Assembly: GCA_002811675.1 (NCBI GenBank)
Contig: PDIM01010323.1
Span: 97,585-161,584, forward strand
Source: Ichthyosporea sp. XGB-2017a
Lineage: Eukaryota > Opisthokonta > Ichthyosporea
Reading direction: 5' to 3'
DNA: 64,000 nt
In this document: positions 31,750 through 43,315 of the stretch, piece after piece
Layout: every line of letters begins with the position of its first letter
How positions within the stretch are numbered: position 1 is the first letter of the stretch
The notes under the pieces: generated by a model
What the model was told of the DNA's origin: nothing
The model's input: the letters and a program-made list of their open reading frames with translations, nothing else
Database searches by the model: none
Translations under genes and position numbers: made by a program

Positions 31750-32478
31750 CTACGTTAACCGATACAGATGATCCACCTGAGACTTTATCGTCAAAGGAAT
31801 AATAAAATCTTTAAAGAGAGCTACAAAATTATCAGGATTGAGCTGTAATCGTGTTGCCTTTACCTTCACCCTCTCAAGAATACGATTTTCCTGCTCAGGA
31901 TCGCGCAGCTTCTTGATAATTCCGTCTGTGTCTTTACGAGAAACGAGTTTGTCATATCCATTTTTATCCTCTTTGTATTTGATTTCAATGAAAAAACAAC
32001 CAAAGTGAACACGCCTGGATATAGCTTGAAGAACAATTACGTCACGTACACAGCTTTCCAAATAATCACCATCTTCCCTATGCTCAGTGCACAAACCAGG
32101 AAGCAAATCTATATAGCGTTGCAAAATTTCAAGATTCATACTGACTTTCTCGGCAGCAAGGCAGCTAGGAATCATTTTTCTGTCTGAAATTGAGCTGGTT
32201 TCAGAATCAAAGAACGGAGTTTCGTCACAAGCATCATACCTTCCTGCCATTGCATGAACCCGCTCGATCCCCCTCATTACAAATTCCAAGTAGCTCATCT
32301 TTGTTTCCCCTTTATTGATTGGAACTCCTCCAATCTTATATACTATGCTGTTCAACGCATATTGTGCCCTTTCTACCACTGCACGAATAATGGAATCTTC
32401 TAAAGGCTCAATAGCGTTACGACAGTACTCCAAATCAACCGCCCCACTTAGGATATCCTCCTGCGAAATACTCTCCAT
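31750..32478 (-). CDS. ARO7: Chorismate mutase (eukaryotic AroQ type)
   Basis: Single exon, 242 aa (yeast Aro7 256). Converts chorismate to prephenate for Phe/Tyr synthesis. All-helical family landmarks: RNAIEPLEDSIIRAVVERAQ (R, ED and ERAQ of helix 1), SYLEFVMRGIERVHA, RYDACDETPFF (regulatory loop region), ISRRVHFGCFFIEIKY (Arg and Lys of the active site), ILERVKVKA (Glu) and FIIPLTIKSQ (Thr). The position matching yeast Glu246 is Gln. Presence of this pathway separates the organism from animals, which lack it. ATG at 32478 is the first in frame. Confidence 0.93.
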   Translation of the reverse strand: MESISQEDILSGAVDLEYCRNAIEPLEDSIIRAVVERAQYALNSIVYKIGGVPINKGETKMSYLEFVMRGIERVHAMAGRYDACDETPFFDSETSSISDRKMIPSCLAAEKVSMNLEILQRYIDLLPGLCTEHREDGDYLESCVRDVIVLQAISRRVHFGCFFIEIKYKEDKNGYDKLVSRKDTDGIIKKLRDPEQENRILERVKVKATRLQLNPDNFVALFKDFIIPLTIKSQVDHLYRLT

Positions 32479-32696
32479 CCTCAATATTAAAAAGTACAAT
32501 CAACACAACAAAAACAAAAAAAATAAGCTCCCAAATCACAGAAACACACATCAACACAAACTCCGCGTTACAAAGGTCAGCTGTTCTCTGTGCAAAATAC
32601 ACAAACTTCATAGTGCCTAACCCTCAACCCCCAACTGCCAGTGACTATAGTCAAATCTAAAATCTTTCGAGTGTAATTGTTGTTTATTCCGCTACT

Positions 32697-33544
32697 TCAG
32701 TCATTCTTCTTGTCCTCCAGGTGCTTAGAGACAGCCAGACTACCTTTAGGCCTTCGCTCGTTGTGTGAATGAAGGGGCTCTTCAGCCAGATCTCGAGTAA
32801 GATGAAAATACAAATCAGCAGCTACTCCCATGATGGAGCAAATTAATCCCACAATAACCCTCTGCACAAAAGAAAAAAAACAAGACAGTCAGCATTTAAT
32901 CTCAAATGCAATTAATCAAGGGACAATACCCCCTTCCTCAAACTTACCCCAGCCATAGTTTCCAGAGAGTAGTATGATCCCCAGTACCCAAAGGCGAAGC
33001 ACGCACACATTGTTGTGATTAAGCTCACCCCTATCGCCATATGCTTGTTCATTTCCTTTAAATCAGAACCCCCCCCGCCAATTCTTGACTTGGCACTCAA
33101 TGCTTCAACATTGACATTTTTCACCATCTCCTGGTACTCCTGTTCTTTTAACATATCCCTTATTTCATTTAGGCGCTTTTGATTTTCGGGATTCTTTCGC
33201 ATCAAGAATTTGAAATGTCAGTACCCAATTCAGCACTTATTTGACACATCTATATAACTACTTACCGGTGGTGGCGGCACATACGGCTCCTCATAAATCT
33301 CACTACCTTCCAAAATCTCATGCAGGTACATTGGCAATCCAATTTTCGAAGTTGAATTCTTTTTGCACAGGTCACTCAACTGCTTTACAAGCTCAAATTC
33401 CACATACTTTTCAGTTTTCCCCGGTTCTTCCACAAATCCCCTTTCCACCAAAGCCTCAATCTCAGACTTCAGCTTCCCCTCAGCCACGTCCAAGACCCCT
33501 TCGCACACCCTTACAATCCTCTCACTCACAATAAACCTCACCAT
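32697..33544 (-). CDS. TMEM199: V-ATPase assembly factor VMA12/TMEM199
   Basis: Three exons: 33544-33266, 33193-32948, 32861-32697; all joins phase 0; 229 aa (human TMEM199 208, yeast Vma12 215). The family pattern is visible: YVPPPP-NPENQKRLNEIRDML (human RNPELVARLERIK), EYQEMVKNV, a Gly4 linker, DLKEMNKHMAIGVSLITT, then two transmembrane helices at about 145-167 and 175-195. It is an ER membrane factor for assembly of the V0 sector. The tail ends KKND, a KKxx-like ER-retrieval end. TTTATT at 32683-32688 gives a poly(A) signal just 9 nt past the stop. Confidence 0.87.
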
Positions 33545-34064
33545 GGTGCTGTTCTAGTCAATCCTGGACTCACTGACTGGCTGGATCTCCCTCAAGTCCT
33601 TCTGTACAGCTAGAGTCCCTGCAGCAGCAGCCATAATAATAATATTATATTCCATGGATGGCTGGTGTGTTAGGGGTTATTGCCTATTGGCATCATCTGC
33701 AGATCATGTTCCGTTGTTTCACCATGTACGCGTGGATCACAAAGGCCCCCCCCCTCCCATACATTATCCCCATGCACGCCTTATTATCTTTCTTTGGTCC
33801 CCCTCCCTGTGTGTTTTATCTATCTCCCTCGCTTTATGTCTCTCTTACACCCACACTGTGTTTCTGTTGAATCTCTTATCTTATTTGATCCTTGGGTGAC
33901 TCTTGTATTGCGAGTTCCAGAAAGGCATTGAAAGACTGGCTGACGGGTCCGTGTCCAGTTCGTAGAGGAGGCTTCGGTGTTTGTGTGTGTGCGTACCGTA
34001 CGTGACTTTGTCGCTTTGTGAGGGGGGGGGGCGTTTGGTGTATACTTCATTCGTTTCGGTTAAA
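33545..34064. promoter_or_regulatory. Divergent promoter, VMA12 / mitochondrial uS15
   Basis: 520 bp, no gene. GTTAGGG at 33669-33675 (GTTAGGGGTTATT context). Pyrimidine-rich on + at 33745-33880, and a G10 run at 34022-34031 close to the uS15m ATG. Confidence 0.5.
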
Positions 34065-34899
34065 ATGAATCAGCTGTTTTGTGGAGTGGGAAGGCTTGCG
34101 ACTGCCTGTTCGGCCAAGAGTTTTACCTCTTGTATGACTGGAGGTAGATCTGTTGCGACCCTGAATGTGGGCGGGGCTTTGGGTGGTAGATTTACATTGT
34201 GGGGGGAGAAAAGTGCTTTTGTGAAAGCTGTTTCATTCACGCCTGTAAGGGGAATGAAAACCAAAAAGAAAAAGAATAGCAAAAGCAGCCAATTGCAAGA
34301 AGGTGAGTGTCGGAAGCTTAAACGTTTGTACCCTCGGATGAAGATTGCTTTGTTCTGACCATATTTTTGTATTTCTGTTCAACGTTTGATTTTCTTGTGC
34401 AGCAAAAATAAGGGCACGACCGGCCGCGACAACATATGCTTCGTTTCGCCCCGATGAAAAAGTAGAGAAGGTTGAAATGGGATTGGTGGAAGAAGGTTTT
34501 CAATTCGGGTTTACAGACGAAGAATTGGGGGATTGCGGAGAGGATGTGAAGAGAATGTTTGCTTTGGATCTAGCAGATGCGAAAACAAAGCTTGCGGAGG
34601 CGAAACGCCGTGCCATGGCAAGAGTTGGACGTCATGAGAGCGATACAGGTTCTCCAGAAGCGCAGGTTGCTGCCATAACTGTTCGTATTTTAAATCTCCT
34701 GGAGTGGTGCAAGGCTAATCATAAAGATAAATGTGCGAAAAGAAAGCTTCAAGAGTTTATTAGAACACGTCGAACCCACCTACTGTACTTGAAGCGAAGA
34801 GATCCTGTCAGGTACTTGAAATTGCTGGAAGAATTGCAAATCAAATATGTGAGACCCACGCCAAAGTACAACTTTGGATACGGTGGATTAACCCCTTAA
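34065..34899 (+). CDS. MRPS15: Mitochondrial ribosomal protein uS15m
   Basis: Two exons: 34065-34302 and 34403-34899 (phase 1); 244 aa. The N-terminus (about 1-60) is rich in Ser/Arg/Ala/Gly without acids, as in a mitochondrial presequence. The uS15 domain is at about 155-235: RVGRHESDTGSPEAQVAAIT, LEWCKANHKDKCAKRKL, RRTHLLYLKRRDPVRYLKLL. It binds 12S rRNA in the mitoribosomal small subunit. AATAAA at 34925-34930 is the poly(A) signal. Confidence 0.92.
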
Positions 34900-35054
34900 G
34901 CATTTTTATGTGTAAATTAACAAGAATAAATAGAGACTTTGTGATGCTTTTTGAGAAGCGTTTCAAGTAAGTTGCGCGAGCTAACAGTAAAAAAAGTGAA
35001 CTTAGCATATTGTTTTACAGCCAGTAAAGATCTAAAATGCAGAATGTATTTACT

Positions 35055-38000
35055 TTAATTTACCTGTTCAAAGTGAGACAGCAAGGCAATTTCAAACTCG
35101 TCAGCTACTGCCTTCTTGGGAATAATGGTTGTGATCTTCTTGGATGATTGTGAGTTATTGTACTTTGAGAGTTTTTTGCCATCAAGGTATGTTTGACTTG
35201 GATTAACCTATAAGAGTTTTGGTGTGTTTTTTTAAAAAAGGTCAGCTTTAAAGCTTTGCAGAATCTTATGCAAAAGCCCCCCAGACTTACCATTCCTGCT
35301 CCCAGCTCATCATATCTCCTTCCATCGGCAATTCTAACAAACACTGATGCACCTTCCATGAGCTTAATACGCTTGTCACGGAGGCTTCGTTCGACAGTTT
35401 GTCGAACTGATAGCTTCTGCATGCTTTTTAGTACATCCTTTTTGTTGTACAATGATATAAATTAAACAATGCAAGAACAAATAGAGTAAGTATGGAGATC
35501 TAAATTTGTTATGCAACACTCAAACTAATGGTCTTACCCTTGGAGGAGTCCCTTGGAAAACAGGGAGCTGATAATAACCTGTGTCTACGTACCCGGAAGG
35601 GGTAAACACCTGAAGAACAGCCCACCCTTGCTCAATGAGCTTGCTTTTTGACTTGTTGGTATTTGCCCCACTAACCGCAACGTGTGCTTCATCAACAGCT
35701 CGTAGGTCTATAATTAGAGCCAAAAACTCGTTAAAGAGTCGGCGATTAAAGGAGCGAAAGCCGTCCGTCCAAGTTGGCGCCTTTAAGAACGAATCAAAAT
35801 CAAGTTTTTTTGAGAAAAATACTCCTTGTAAAGATGCCTCAGGCTCGTAGTAAGAAGCAGGAGGATTTAAACCGTATATTGCAAACGTGGGACGTCCTTT
35901 GGAAAGGTTTTTAGCACCGTCAACGGCAACCTTGAAACCATATTGCGGCTTATACTTGCATACATACGTCAAGGAACAATCTGGTGATATTTCTGAGGAC
36001 ACTTTCTTTGTTAACTTTGTTTTTATCCAACTGGAGATTGTTTTGTCGGTTTTCAGTAAACGTTCTTTTCCGTCACCGATGGCGCTCAATATCGAGCGAG
36101 CAATTACACCTTTCCTTTCTAGATATTGTTTAAATATTGCAAACTCTCCGTTCGTTGGAGTGTGATACATTGTGAGGTAGTTACCAGTTGCATAGTCTGG
36201 AGGGGGCACCCACAGTCCTTTCTTTTCCCAGTCACTTTGCATCACATTAACTGATTTTAAGGGGGCTCCGGTTTCGCTCTTTGGGGCCCTTATTAAACGA
36301 ACTAAAAGGCTTGCCCCCGGCACTTTCCTATTGCATCTAAAAGAGTCCATACTTAAATTACTTTCCGTATCTGGAAGCCCTGAATAAATGGATAGTTGAT
36401 AATTTCCTTCATTTATGGAAACATCCTCATTATCTTTATCTGTTGGAACAACTTCAGTACCTGGTTCGACAAAGACGTTCAAAAGAGCGTGTCCTAAAAT
36501 GCATAAGTTCTTGTCAAAGAGGTCAATTGTGTGAATTTTTATCATGATCAAAGCAGTGGAAGGCAAGTTGGTATCGCGAAGTTCATATCTATAGCTATAA
36601 TGTGGAAAGTAGATATTGGAGTCCAGTTCAATATCAGCTTGCATATCCTCGCCATATTTGTTAAAATCGCTGTCTAATATTCTCGCTGATACTTTTGATA
36701 TCGAGACATTGTCTGGCAAAAATCTAGCCCCATCAATGTAAAAGTCAAAGCCACTTCCGTCGTATCGTAAACTGTTGGGAACTGACCTTTCTTTTTCCTG
36801 CCACGCCCCAGGTGGACAAGGGCAAAACTGTTCTTGCGAACCAATACTTGATGCAGAATAAATTCTTCGAGGAGGATTTGAAGGATCAAAAATATCGACG
36901 CTTACACAGCCATTTCCAAAAGCTTCAAGGTTCTTCGCGTCAACGGAATGAACTATGGGTGGAAAGTAGAGAGTAATTTTCTGACGCCCGTAATTAATTA
37001 TCCAGTCATTCTTTGTGTGGTCAACAACCATTGCAGGAATACGCCCCCAGCACACTTCAATTTCATTGTGATCCTCGTCCTCTGTAACTACTTCTAAAAC
37101 AATGGAGGTCGAGGAACTAACGTGCATATCTTCAAAAACAAATTGTTCATCGTACTCAATGACACCTAATTGGAGGGTTTGCTGCTTGTATTCAGTTGAC
37201 CATATTAGCTCCTCATCATTGCTATTCACACCTATTTTTCCATTTTGTTGATAAACAGTCGCATTGATTTTTAGAGCCTGTTCCACTATGTCCTTTGCCC
37301 TCTCGATGCGTAATCCAAGACAAATGTTGTCCAAAAGATCGCGCGTTTTTGGCCTTATAACTCTACCAGACGAAGCAATAGAGCTCAGCCTGCTCTTAAC
37401 CGATTTTTCTGACAATTGAGACGGCGATTCTGTTTTTCTTTCTTCTGCTTTTGACTCTCCCTTTTCTAGCTTTGAGGGTTCTCTGTACATTCCGTATGGG
37501 GCATACTGAAACTTTTTTTCTAATTCTTCGTATTCCTTCTTCTGATACTCATACTTTTTGGATTCTGTGGCATCAACAACAACACGATCTTGAACATCTT
37601 TCAATGAAGCATCAACAATTCGAACATATAGCTCAATGCCATCCAACTTTGGAGTACGAGAAGCAATATCTGAAGATGTCATGTTTGGGTTCACAGGGGG
37701 CTCATGAAAAGGAATTTTCCATTTTCCTGCTAATAAACGGCCTTTGTAGTCAAAGAGATCAATTTTAGCCCAGCCCATAGACATTTGATCATGATCTGCG
37801 GTCTTTGGCAGCTGTCCTTCTACCACGATATCAGTAGTGGAGTTTGCAAATATCCTTTGGTAACTCTTACTCCTGGCAAACTGGAAAATATTTGAATTCA
37901 ATATTGGATCAAACTCAAATTCGGCTGAGCCCGTAGATACCACAGGTGTTTTTGCTGCGCCTTCATGGAAGACGCCAAATGCTATACTGCAATTGTTGAA

Positions 38001-40023
38001 TGACTTTGGCGGTGAAAACAAAAAGTCCCAGTATATTACAAATCCTCTCTCAGCATCGTAAGGAGCTTTCTCAATATCTGCGTCAGCGGAAACCTTTTGC
38101 AAACTGACTTGACCAAGCCCTTTCTTCAAATTTTCTAGCTCATTCTGGTACAGCAGTTTTTCTCTTTCATACTTAAGAGCCAGTATTTTTTTTGTGTGTT
38201 GCAGTTTGAGCTGGTATATTTCCTTATCTTTATCAGGATTAATAAAGTCCTTGTCGCCAATGTCAAATACATAGCCTCTCTGCCCAGTTTCCTGATCAAT
38301 CTTATCATCTAAATACCCAATCTCGTTTAAACGGTCGCACATTTTCTTCCGGTGATATTCTGAAGACAATTGAGCAATCTGGGACTCTAATTTTCTATTT
38401 TCAAGCTCATAAGACAAAAGTTGCTGTTGAACCATACCCGGCACTCCAACAGTTTGTGGTATGCCCCCCATATTGTAAGCTGGTAAACTTCCTTGAGCAA
38501 GGTTTGGCAAGTTAATTCCTCCTGCTATTCCACCTTCCATTTGTGGAAGACCTGCGAAGGATTGGGAAGTATTTGGAGCAGATGTTGAAGCTTTTTCATT
38601 TTCTGCTATCATATTTCTTACCTCCCTCTCCATATTGTCAATTTCGCTCATTTTCTTCTCGCTTGATCCTCCCTTTCGAATGTATTCGTGTCGGATCTCA
38701 AATATTTCTCTTAACAAAGGGTTATCAGTGGAAGATGGAAGCGGGTAATTATTTGGATCAAATTTGATTTCCTTTTTAACTTCTTTGACAGGTTCCTCCA
38801 CTTCCGTCATTTTCTGAAATTGCAAGTCTCTTAAGGCATTAGTATACTTATCTTTATCATTTGATGCAAAATCTAAATCTATGAAACCTCTTTCATCCAT
38901 TTTCAACGCACCCCGCTTTTCAAAACCAACCGGCTGCAGCGATTCCGTTTGTGCGCTCTCTTTACTCAAAGATTCAAGATCTTCAATCTCTGCCATATGG
39001 ACTTTCTTTTTAAGAATAGAAAGTTTGGCTTCGTTCCTCTCTTGATCTTCTTTGAGTTTAAAAACCAGTTCCCTCAACTGACTTTCTGATAGAGCATCAT
39101 CTCCCCCTTTTATGGTTTTTCCCGTTTCCTTCTCTAGCTTTGCAATTCTTTCCCGTACTTGCTTGCGCTCATTGTCCAGTCTCAATTTAAGCTCCTCTAT
39201 TTTGGCCATTTTTTCACCGTGTTCCCGGGCAAGAATATTTTTGCCTTCAACCATTTTTTCTCGGCCTTCGTTGATCAGTTGTTTTGTTCTCATTCGATCA
39301 GGATCATTGCCTGCATATTGGGCATTGTATTGTTCTTGATCCCGAATACGCGCATCTAATTTGGCGATTTCTTCAAGTGCCTGCTTTTCTTTCGCCAACA
39401 GAAGCTCTTTTTCTCGCTGAAGGTGATCTAACTCACGAGCTTTCGCTTTTTCAAGACTCTTAATGCTTGCCTTATCCAATCCTGTCAATCGCTTCTTTGC
39501 TTCTTCTTTTTCAATGACATTCTTTAATTCTTTCGTCTTCTTTTCTTGCAATTCCCCAATTTTATCCATGAGCTGCTTTTCTTCAAGCTCCTTGTCCATT
39601 CGAATTTTCTTTCTGTGTGCCTTAAGCTTGGTAATATTATCAATAATATCCTGCTCTTGCTTTGAGGCATATCTTTCTTGCAGTTGGTCTATAGCGCCAA
39701 GCTTGTTATCGAGCTTGTTTTTCAGTTGTTCCAGAGACTTAATAATAAAGGCAAATTAGTGATGCAAATTAATATATACTCTTAAAAGTATCTATTAAAA
39801 ACAAGCAAATCATACTTACCATGCTTGCTAGATCGGTTTCTGCCCATTTCCCAGGCAGCTTTAAAGGGGCATCTGCCAGTACTTTCCCTTTCTCCAGAGC
39901 CAACATGCCTGGATCAAATGCTTTACTTCCTACGCAGAATTTACGTTTGTGATTTGCAAGCAACGTTGAAGTATCAAACTTCATTTTGCATTCGCGGCAC
40001 TCCAAAGAGATGAACTCGTCCAT
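35055..40023 (-). CDS. Large CCDC17-like coiled-coil protein with N-terminal zinc finger
   Basis: Four exons: 40023-39820, 39737-35538, 35437-35291, 35207-35055; 1567 aa. Residues 9-30 form a C-x2-C-x12-H-x4-C finger (ECRECKMKF...HKRKFCVG), very like the start of human CCDC17. A long charged coiled coil runs from about 70 to 230, with a second one around 420-560 that ends near EKLLYQNELENLKKGL. The remaining thousand residues are beta-rich and C2-like in segments (VIYWDFLFSPPKSF; GRLLAGKWKIPFHEPP), closing with GWAVLQVFTPSGYVDTGYYQLPVFQGTPPR and a short basic end. CCDC17 is a poorly studied, cilium-associated family; human CCDC17 is far shorter. The final exon ends at a TAA inside a GTAAAT donor-like site, so a further exon is possible. 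Confidence 0.78.
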
Positions 40024-40555
40024 CTTGTAACCATACACATCAGTTTAAGAACAGAATAGGCTCCTTCTTCCAAATCTCTGTTAGTCAAATCAATCAAACA
40101 AAGTTTGAAATAAAACAAGAGAAATAAAAGGGGCTCTAAAATAAGAAAAATAGAATTATCTGGATCAGTGTCGAGGAATGGAATGTGCCATTTTATAGTA
40201 CAAAGGTCACTATAATTCAGGGGACAGGGAGGGTCGCCCGCTCCCACTTCCCAGTTTATTTGTGCCAGAATTTGGGCTCACAAATTCCCCTAAAACACTC
40301 CTGACTCCTCCTGATTCCTTGAGTCAGGTACATAGTTGGCAGTTGGCACTCCTCCTCGGTCCTCTCCCTCGATGTGCCTGTGAATAGCCAGCAGTCAGGA
40401 GTCAGGAGTCAGGACACAGCCACAGCCCACACCAGTCACCACACAGTGACAGGCCGGCTCTTCTTGGGACTTGAATTAGCAAGGTAGACTGAAGGCTTGA
40501 AACGGCAAGCCATAGCCTTGGGGAGTTATAAGCTGTGCAGCGGCATTGCAAGATC
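40024..40555. promoter_or_regulatory. Divergent promoter, CCDC17-like / coiled-coil gene
   Basis: 532 bp. It is dominated by TGACTC/GAGTCA repeats: an AP-1-type TGAGTCA at 40320-40326, AGTCAGG x3 at 40393-40413, and a 12-bp inverted repeat (40297-40308 vs 40398-40409). Neither GTTAGGG nor CAGCTG is present. No gene seen. Confidence 0.5.
40297..40414. repeat. Inverted and tandem GAGTCAGG repeats
   Basis: ACTCCTGACTCC at 40297-40308 is the exact reverse complement of 40398-40409. The right arm lies in a 7-bp tandem repeat (AGTCAGG three times). Confidence 0.9.
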
Positions 40556-42179
40556 ATGTTTAAGTATCCTTCTTTCCATTGCTCTAAAAGCTCGTCTCCT
40601 GAGCGAGACAATGATCACGTAAACAGCAGGCTCAGTGAATCGGATTACTCTCAGAGGGGAGGAAATAGAGATGTTGAAGAAGAAATGGAAACCAGCACTT
40701 ATCTGAGGAATATTAGTCGTCGACAGCGAGTTCTGTTACAGGAAATGCTTTCGCGACCCATTGGGGGGGACCTGAGGATAGATGACGTTGACAGGAGCAA
40801 GGATGATTTGCTGCGAGAGAGGGTTGATCTTGTTCAGGAAATGGAGGATATTAACAGAGAAGAAGATAATGGTTTAAGTCCTAAAGGCAGGTATCGCGAC
40901 AAAGGCAATAGTTTCATAAATACTTCATCACCGGTACAAAACGTTCCTGGTAAAAAGAGAAAAAGTAGGAATCTTAGCGTGGAAATAAGAGAATGGCTTA
41001 ATCACGAAGTAATGGATCATTCGTTTGAAGAATATGATGAAAGATTTCAACATCCTAACGCAAGTCCAAGAAAGTCTGAGAGGCAGGATTCGAACACAGG
41101 CGAGTCTTTGTATACGGCTTATTGTCAATTGCAGGCAAAATATAAAATTCTTGAACAGAAATATGCAGATAGCCTTGTAAACCATGAGGATGAGCTGCGA
41201 AGAATACGCGCCGAATCTGCTGAAATGGACGAGCTTCATGCGCGTACAGAGCAAGAGAAGAAGGAATTGATATCTCAGGTTAAACAGAATAGAGAGTGTG
41301 CAGAGAAATATAATGCCAAAATCAAATCAGTTAGCGAGAATCAAAGAATATTGCGGGAAATGGTGCTTGATCATGAGACGTGCACGAAAAAGAGCAACAG
41401 AGATTTGAAAGAGCGCCGATTTTGGGATGAAGTGGCTACTGCGGAAGTTCTTGAAAGAAGTCTTCCAAGACCTGGATACCCCATTCCTCGCCCAATCAAC
41501 CCAACCTCAGAACTTGTAGAGGCAAGAAGGCTCCTGAAAGAAGCACAGAGTCAAGCACACAACTTGGAAAATGTGGCTGAACGCTTGGAAAAAGCCAACG
41601 TCAAATTGCTGGCTCGTTGTAAATCTCTTGGTCACGAGCAAAAGAGAAACAAAGTTCAGCTAATGGGCGCAGTGAGAAGGATCAAATGGCTTCTCGGCAT
41701 GAAGGCACAGGTAAGTTCGGTATCACTATTCACTTGTCTTGTTGTCTTACGGCGATAATAGCTAAACCTTTTGTGTTTGCAATTGTCAGTTATCGAAAAA
41801 TCTAGAGGAGAAAACTGTTTATTGTCAGAAACTTGAAACCAAATTATTGGCACTTCACGCTGCACTTAAATCTAAATCCGCTAAATCTCCGAAGAGGCAT
41901 CCCAGCAGAAATCCGGGGGTAGTTAGTCCTCCATTCAAAAAAATAACCATTCCAATTCGAAGGGAAATCAAAAAGGCGAATGAGTTAGACGAAGACACAG
42001 ATCTGTCAATTGGGGAGCTGATGATAAAAAGACCTCAGAAGTACCATTCAGAAAGGCTTAGTCTGGAGGCGAAAGAGCTTCAGTCGTATGGCAATAAGGA
42101 GTTTTCGGTGGATGAAATAGAAGCTTATCTGAAGGACATCGAGCAAAATGAGGAAGCAGATGACAGTACTATGTCATAG
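40556..42179 (+). CDS. Unknown coiled-coil protein
   Basis: Two exons: 40556-41710 and 41790-42179 (phase 0); 514 aa. Family not recognised. The N-terminal 190 residues are polar and disordered-looking, with one helix-prone block (LRNISRRQRVLLQEMLSRP). Coiled coils lie at about 180-275 (YCQLQAKYKILEQKYADSL onwards) and about 320-410, separated by a Pro-rich hinge (LPRPGYPIPRPINPTSE) that may be a binding motif. The acidic C-terminus reads VDEIEAYLKDIEQNEE. The gene sits between a CCDC17-like gene (shared promoter) and CEP43 (convergent, 38 bp), so a centrosomal or ciliary role is plausible but inferred from context only. Confidence 0.75.
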
Positions 42180-42208
42180 ATGAGCTAAATGAAAGAGTTT
42201 CAGTTACG

Positions 42209-42214
42209 AATAAA
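42209..42214 (+). terminator. Poly(A) signal of the coiled-coil gene
   Basis: AATAAA 30 nt after the stop and 4 nt before the CEP43 stop on the other strand; cleavage must fall inside the CEP43 coding region (antisense). Confidence 0.6.
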
Positions 42215-42217
42215 TTA

Positions 42218-43007
42218 TTAGTACAATTGAACGTCCTCTACGTAGTCGAAATCACGGTGACTGAGTGGGGACGCAGTTCGATCACTAGTAACAAGGTCGA
42301 TATCACTGGTAGGGACTTCCTCAACTTCCGTATGGATATCTTCATCGATACTATTTATCAAACAAAACAAAACAACAAGGAAGGCGTTACTATAATAAGC
42401 TTCAGGGGACTAATGGTATAAAGAATACTACTTACCTTTCATAGTCATCAGAATAGTTCGCCGCCGCCTCATCTTCATCTTTTCTTACCAGCGGAGGAAT
42501 AGTACTGTCACTATTTTTTTCAGGAAAAGATTTTCCTGTTCTATCCCTCTCCCCGTCCTTTTTAGCTATACCAGTCTCCCCCTTTCCAACATCTAGGGAC
42601 TCTACAGTCACCTTCTGCCCATTCTTTCCCTCCGCAGGGGAGCAATTGTCAATAAGATCAAGAAGAACAGGCCGTTTTGTTTGTTTCGTAATTTTCAGCA
42701 TCTTGTACAATTCTTCTCGTTCCAGTTGTGGAATTTTGGCTTTGTCAATCTCGGACAGGAGAACTTTTTCAGTATATTCCAGATTTATGTATTGCAAAAA
42801 CTCCGCAACTAAAGCAAGTGCTTTCCCTCCTGTAGTAGAAGACAAAATACTTGTCGTTTCGGGAGCAACTCGATCCTTTGCATCGTTCGCAAGTGCCACA
42901 TAAACCGCAGCTCGTATTTCTGCCTTGATTTTACTTAGATTCCCTGTTGCGGACAGGGTCTCCAGCACAAGATCCTTCAGCTCCCTTAGATTCTCCGAGT
43001 CTTCCAT
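42218..43007 (-). CDS. CEP43: Centrosomal protein FOP / CEP43 (FGFR1OP)
   Basis: Two exons: 43007-42436 and 42350-42218 (phase 2); 234 aa. The N-terminal dimerisation/LisH region closely follows human FOP: LRELKDLVLETLSATGNLSK, IKAEIRAAVYVALAND, GKALALVAEFLQYINLEYT. The middle is Lys/Glu-rich. The spliced C-terminus (YSDDYE-S-IDEDIHTEVEE, then DYVEDVQLY) parallels the acidic FOP end (DYLEDVA). FOP anchors microtubules at centrioles and is needed for ciliogenesis. It is shorter than human (399 aa), lacking most of the middle. It shares a 308-bp divergent promoter with the gene at 43316. Confidence 0.88.
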
Positions 43008-43315
43008 TCTCTCCAAACACTACTCTACTCTTATTCGATCCCCCTCAACAACAGTCCTCCTTCTTCCCCCCAGATCCCTCCTTACAACAAAACCGAGGAA
43101 CAAAACTATGCACCCCACCGCCTCGCTCCCCTTCCCCTTCCACTCAACCAGCTGCGGAGGAATTTTCCCGCCATTTTATATTATCCCTCCTCATGTTTTC
43201 TTTCTTCCGTTTTTTCCTTTCTTCATGTGTTTGAGGTTTGAGATTGTGTTTTCGGAGATTTTGAAGTACAAATATCCTTGCTGGGTGCTTTAGTTCGAGA
43301 TTTATTTGTTTATGT
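43008..43315. promoter_or_regulatory. Divergent promoter, CEP43 / unknown helical protein
   Basis: 308 bp, pyrimidine-rich on +. CAGCTG at 43149-43154. An ATG at 43312 opens a 12-codon (including stop) frame overlapping the downstream start at 43316. Confidence 0.5.

Noticed and set aside
33654-33931. Three overlapping + ORFs upstream of uS15m
   Set aside because: Pyrimidine-rich promoter DNA open in all three frames; no homology visible.
35055-35070. GTAAAT donor at the end of the CCDC17-like gene
   Set aside because: The in-frame TAA directly inside it and the nearby uS15m 3' end make a stop more likely than another exon, though not certain.
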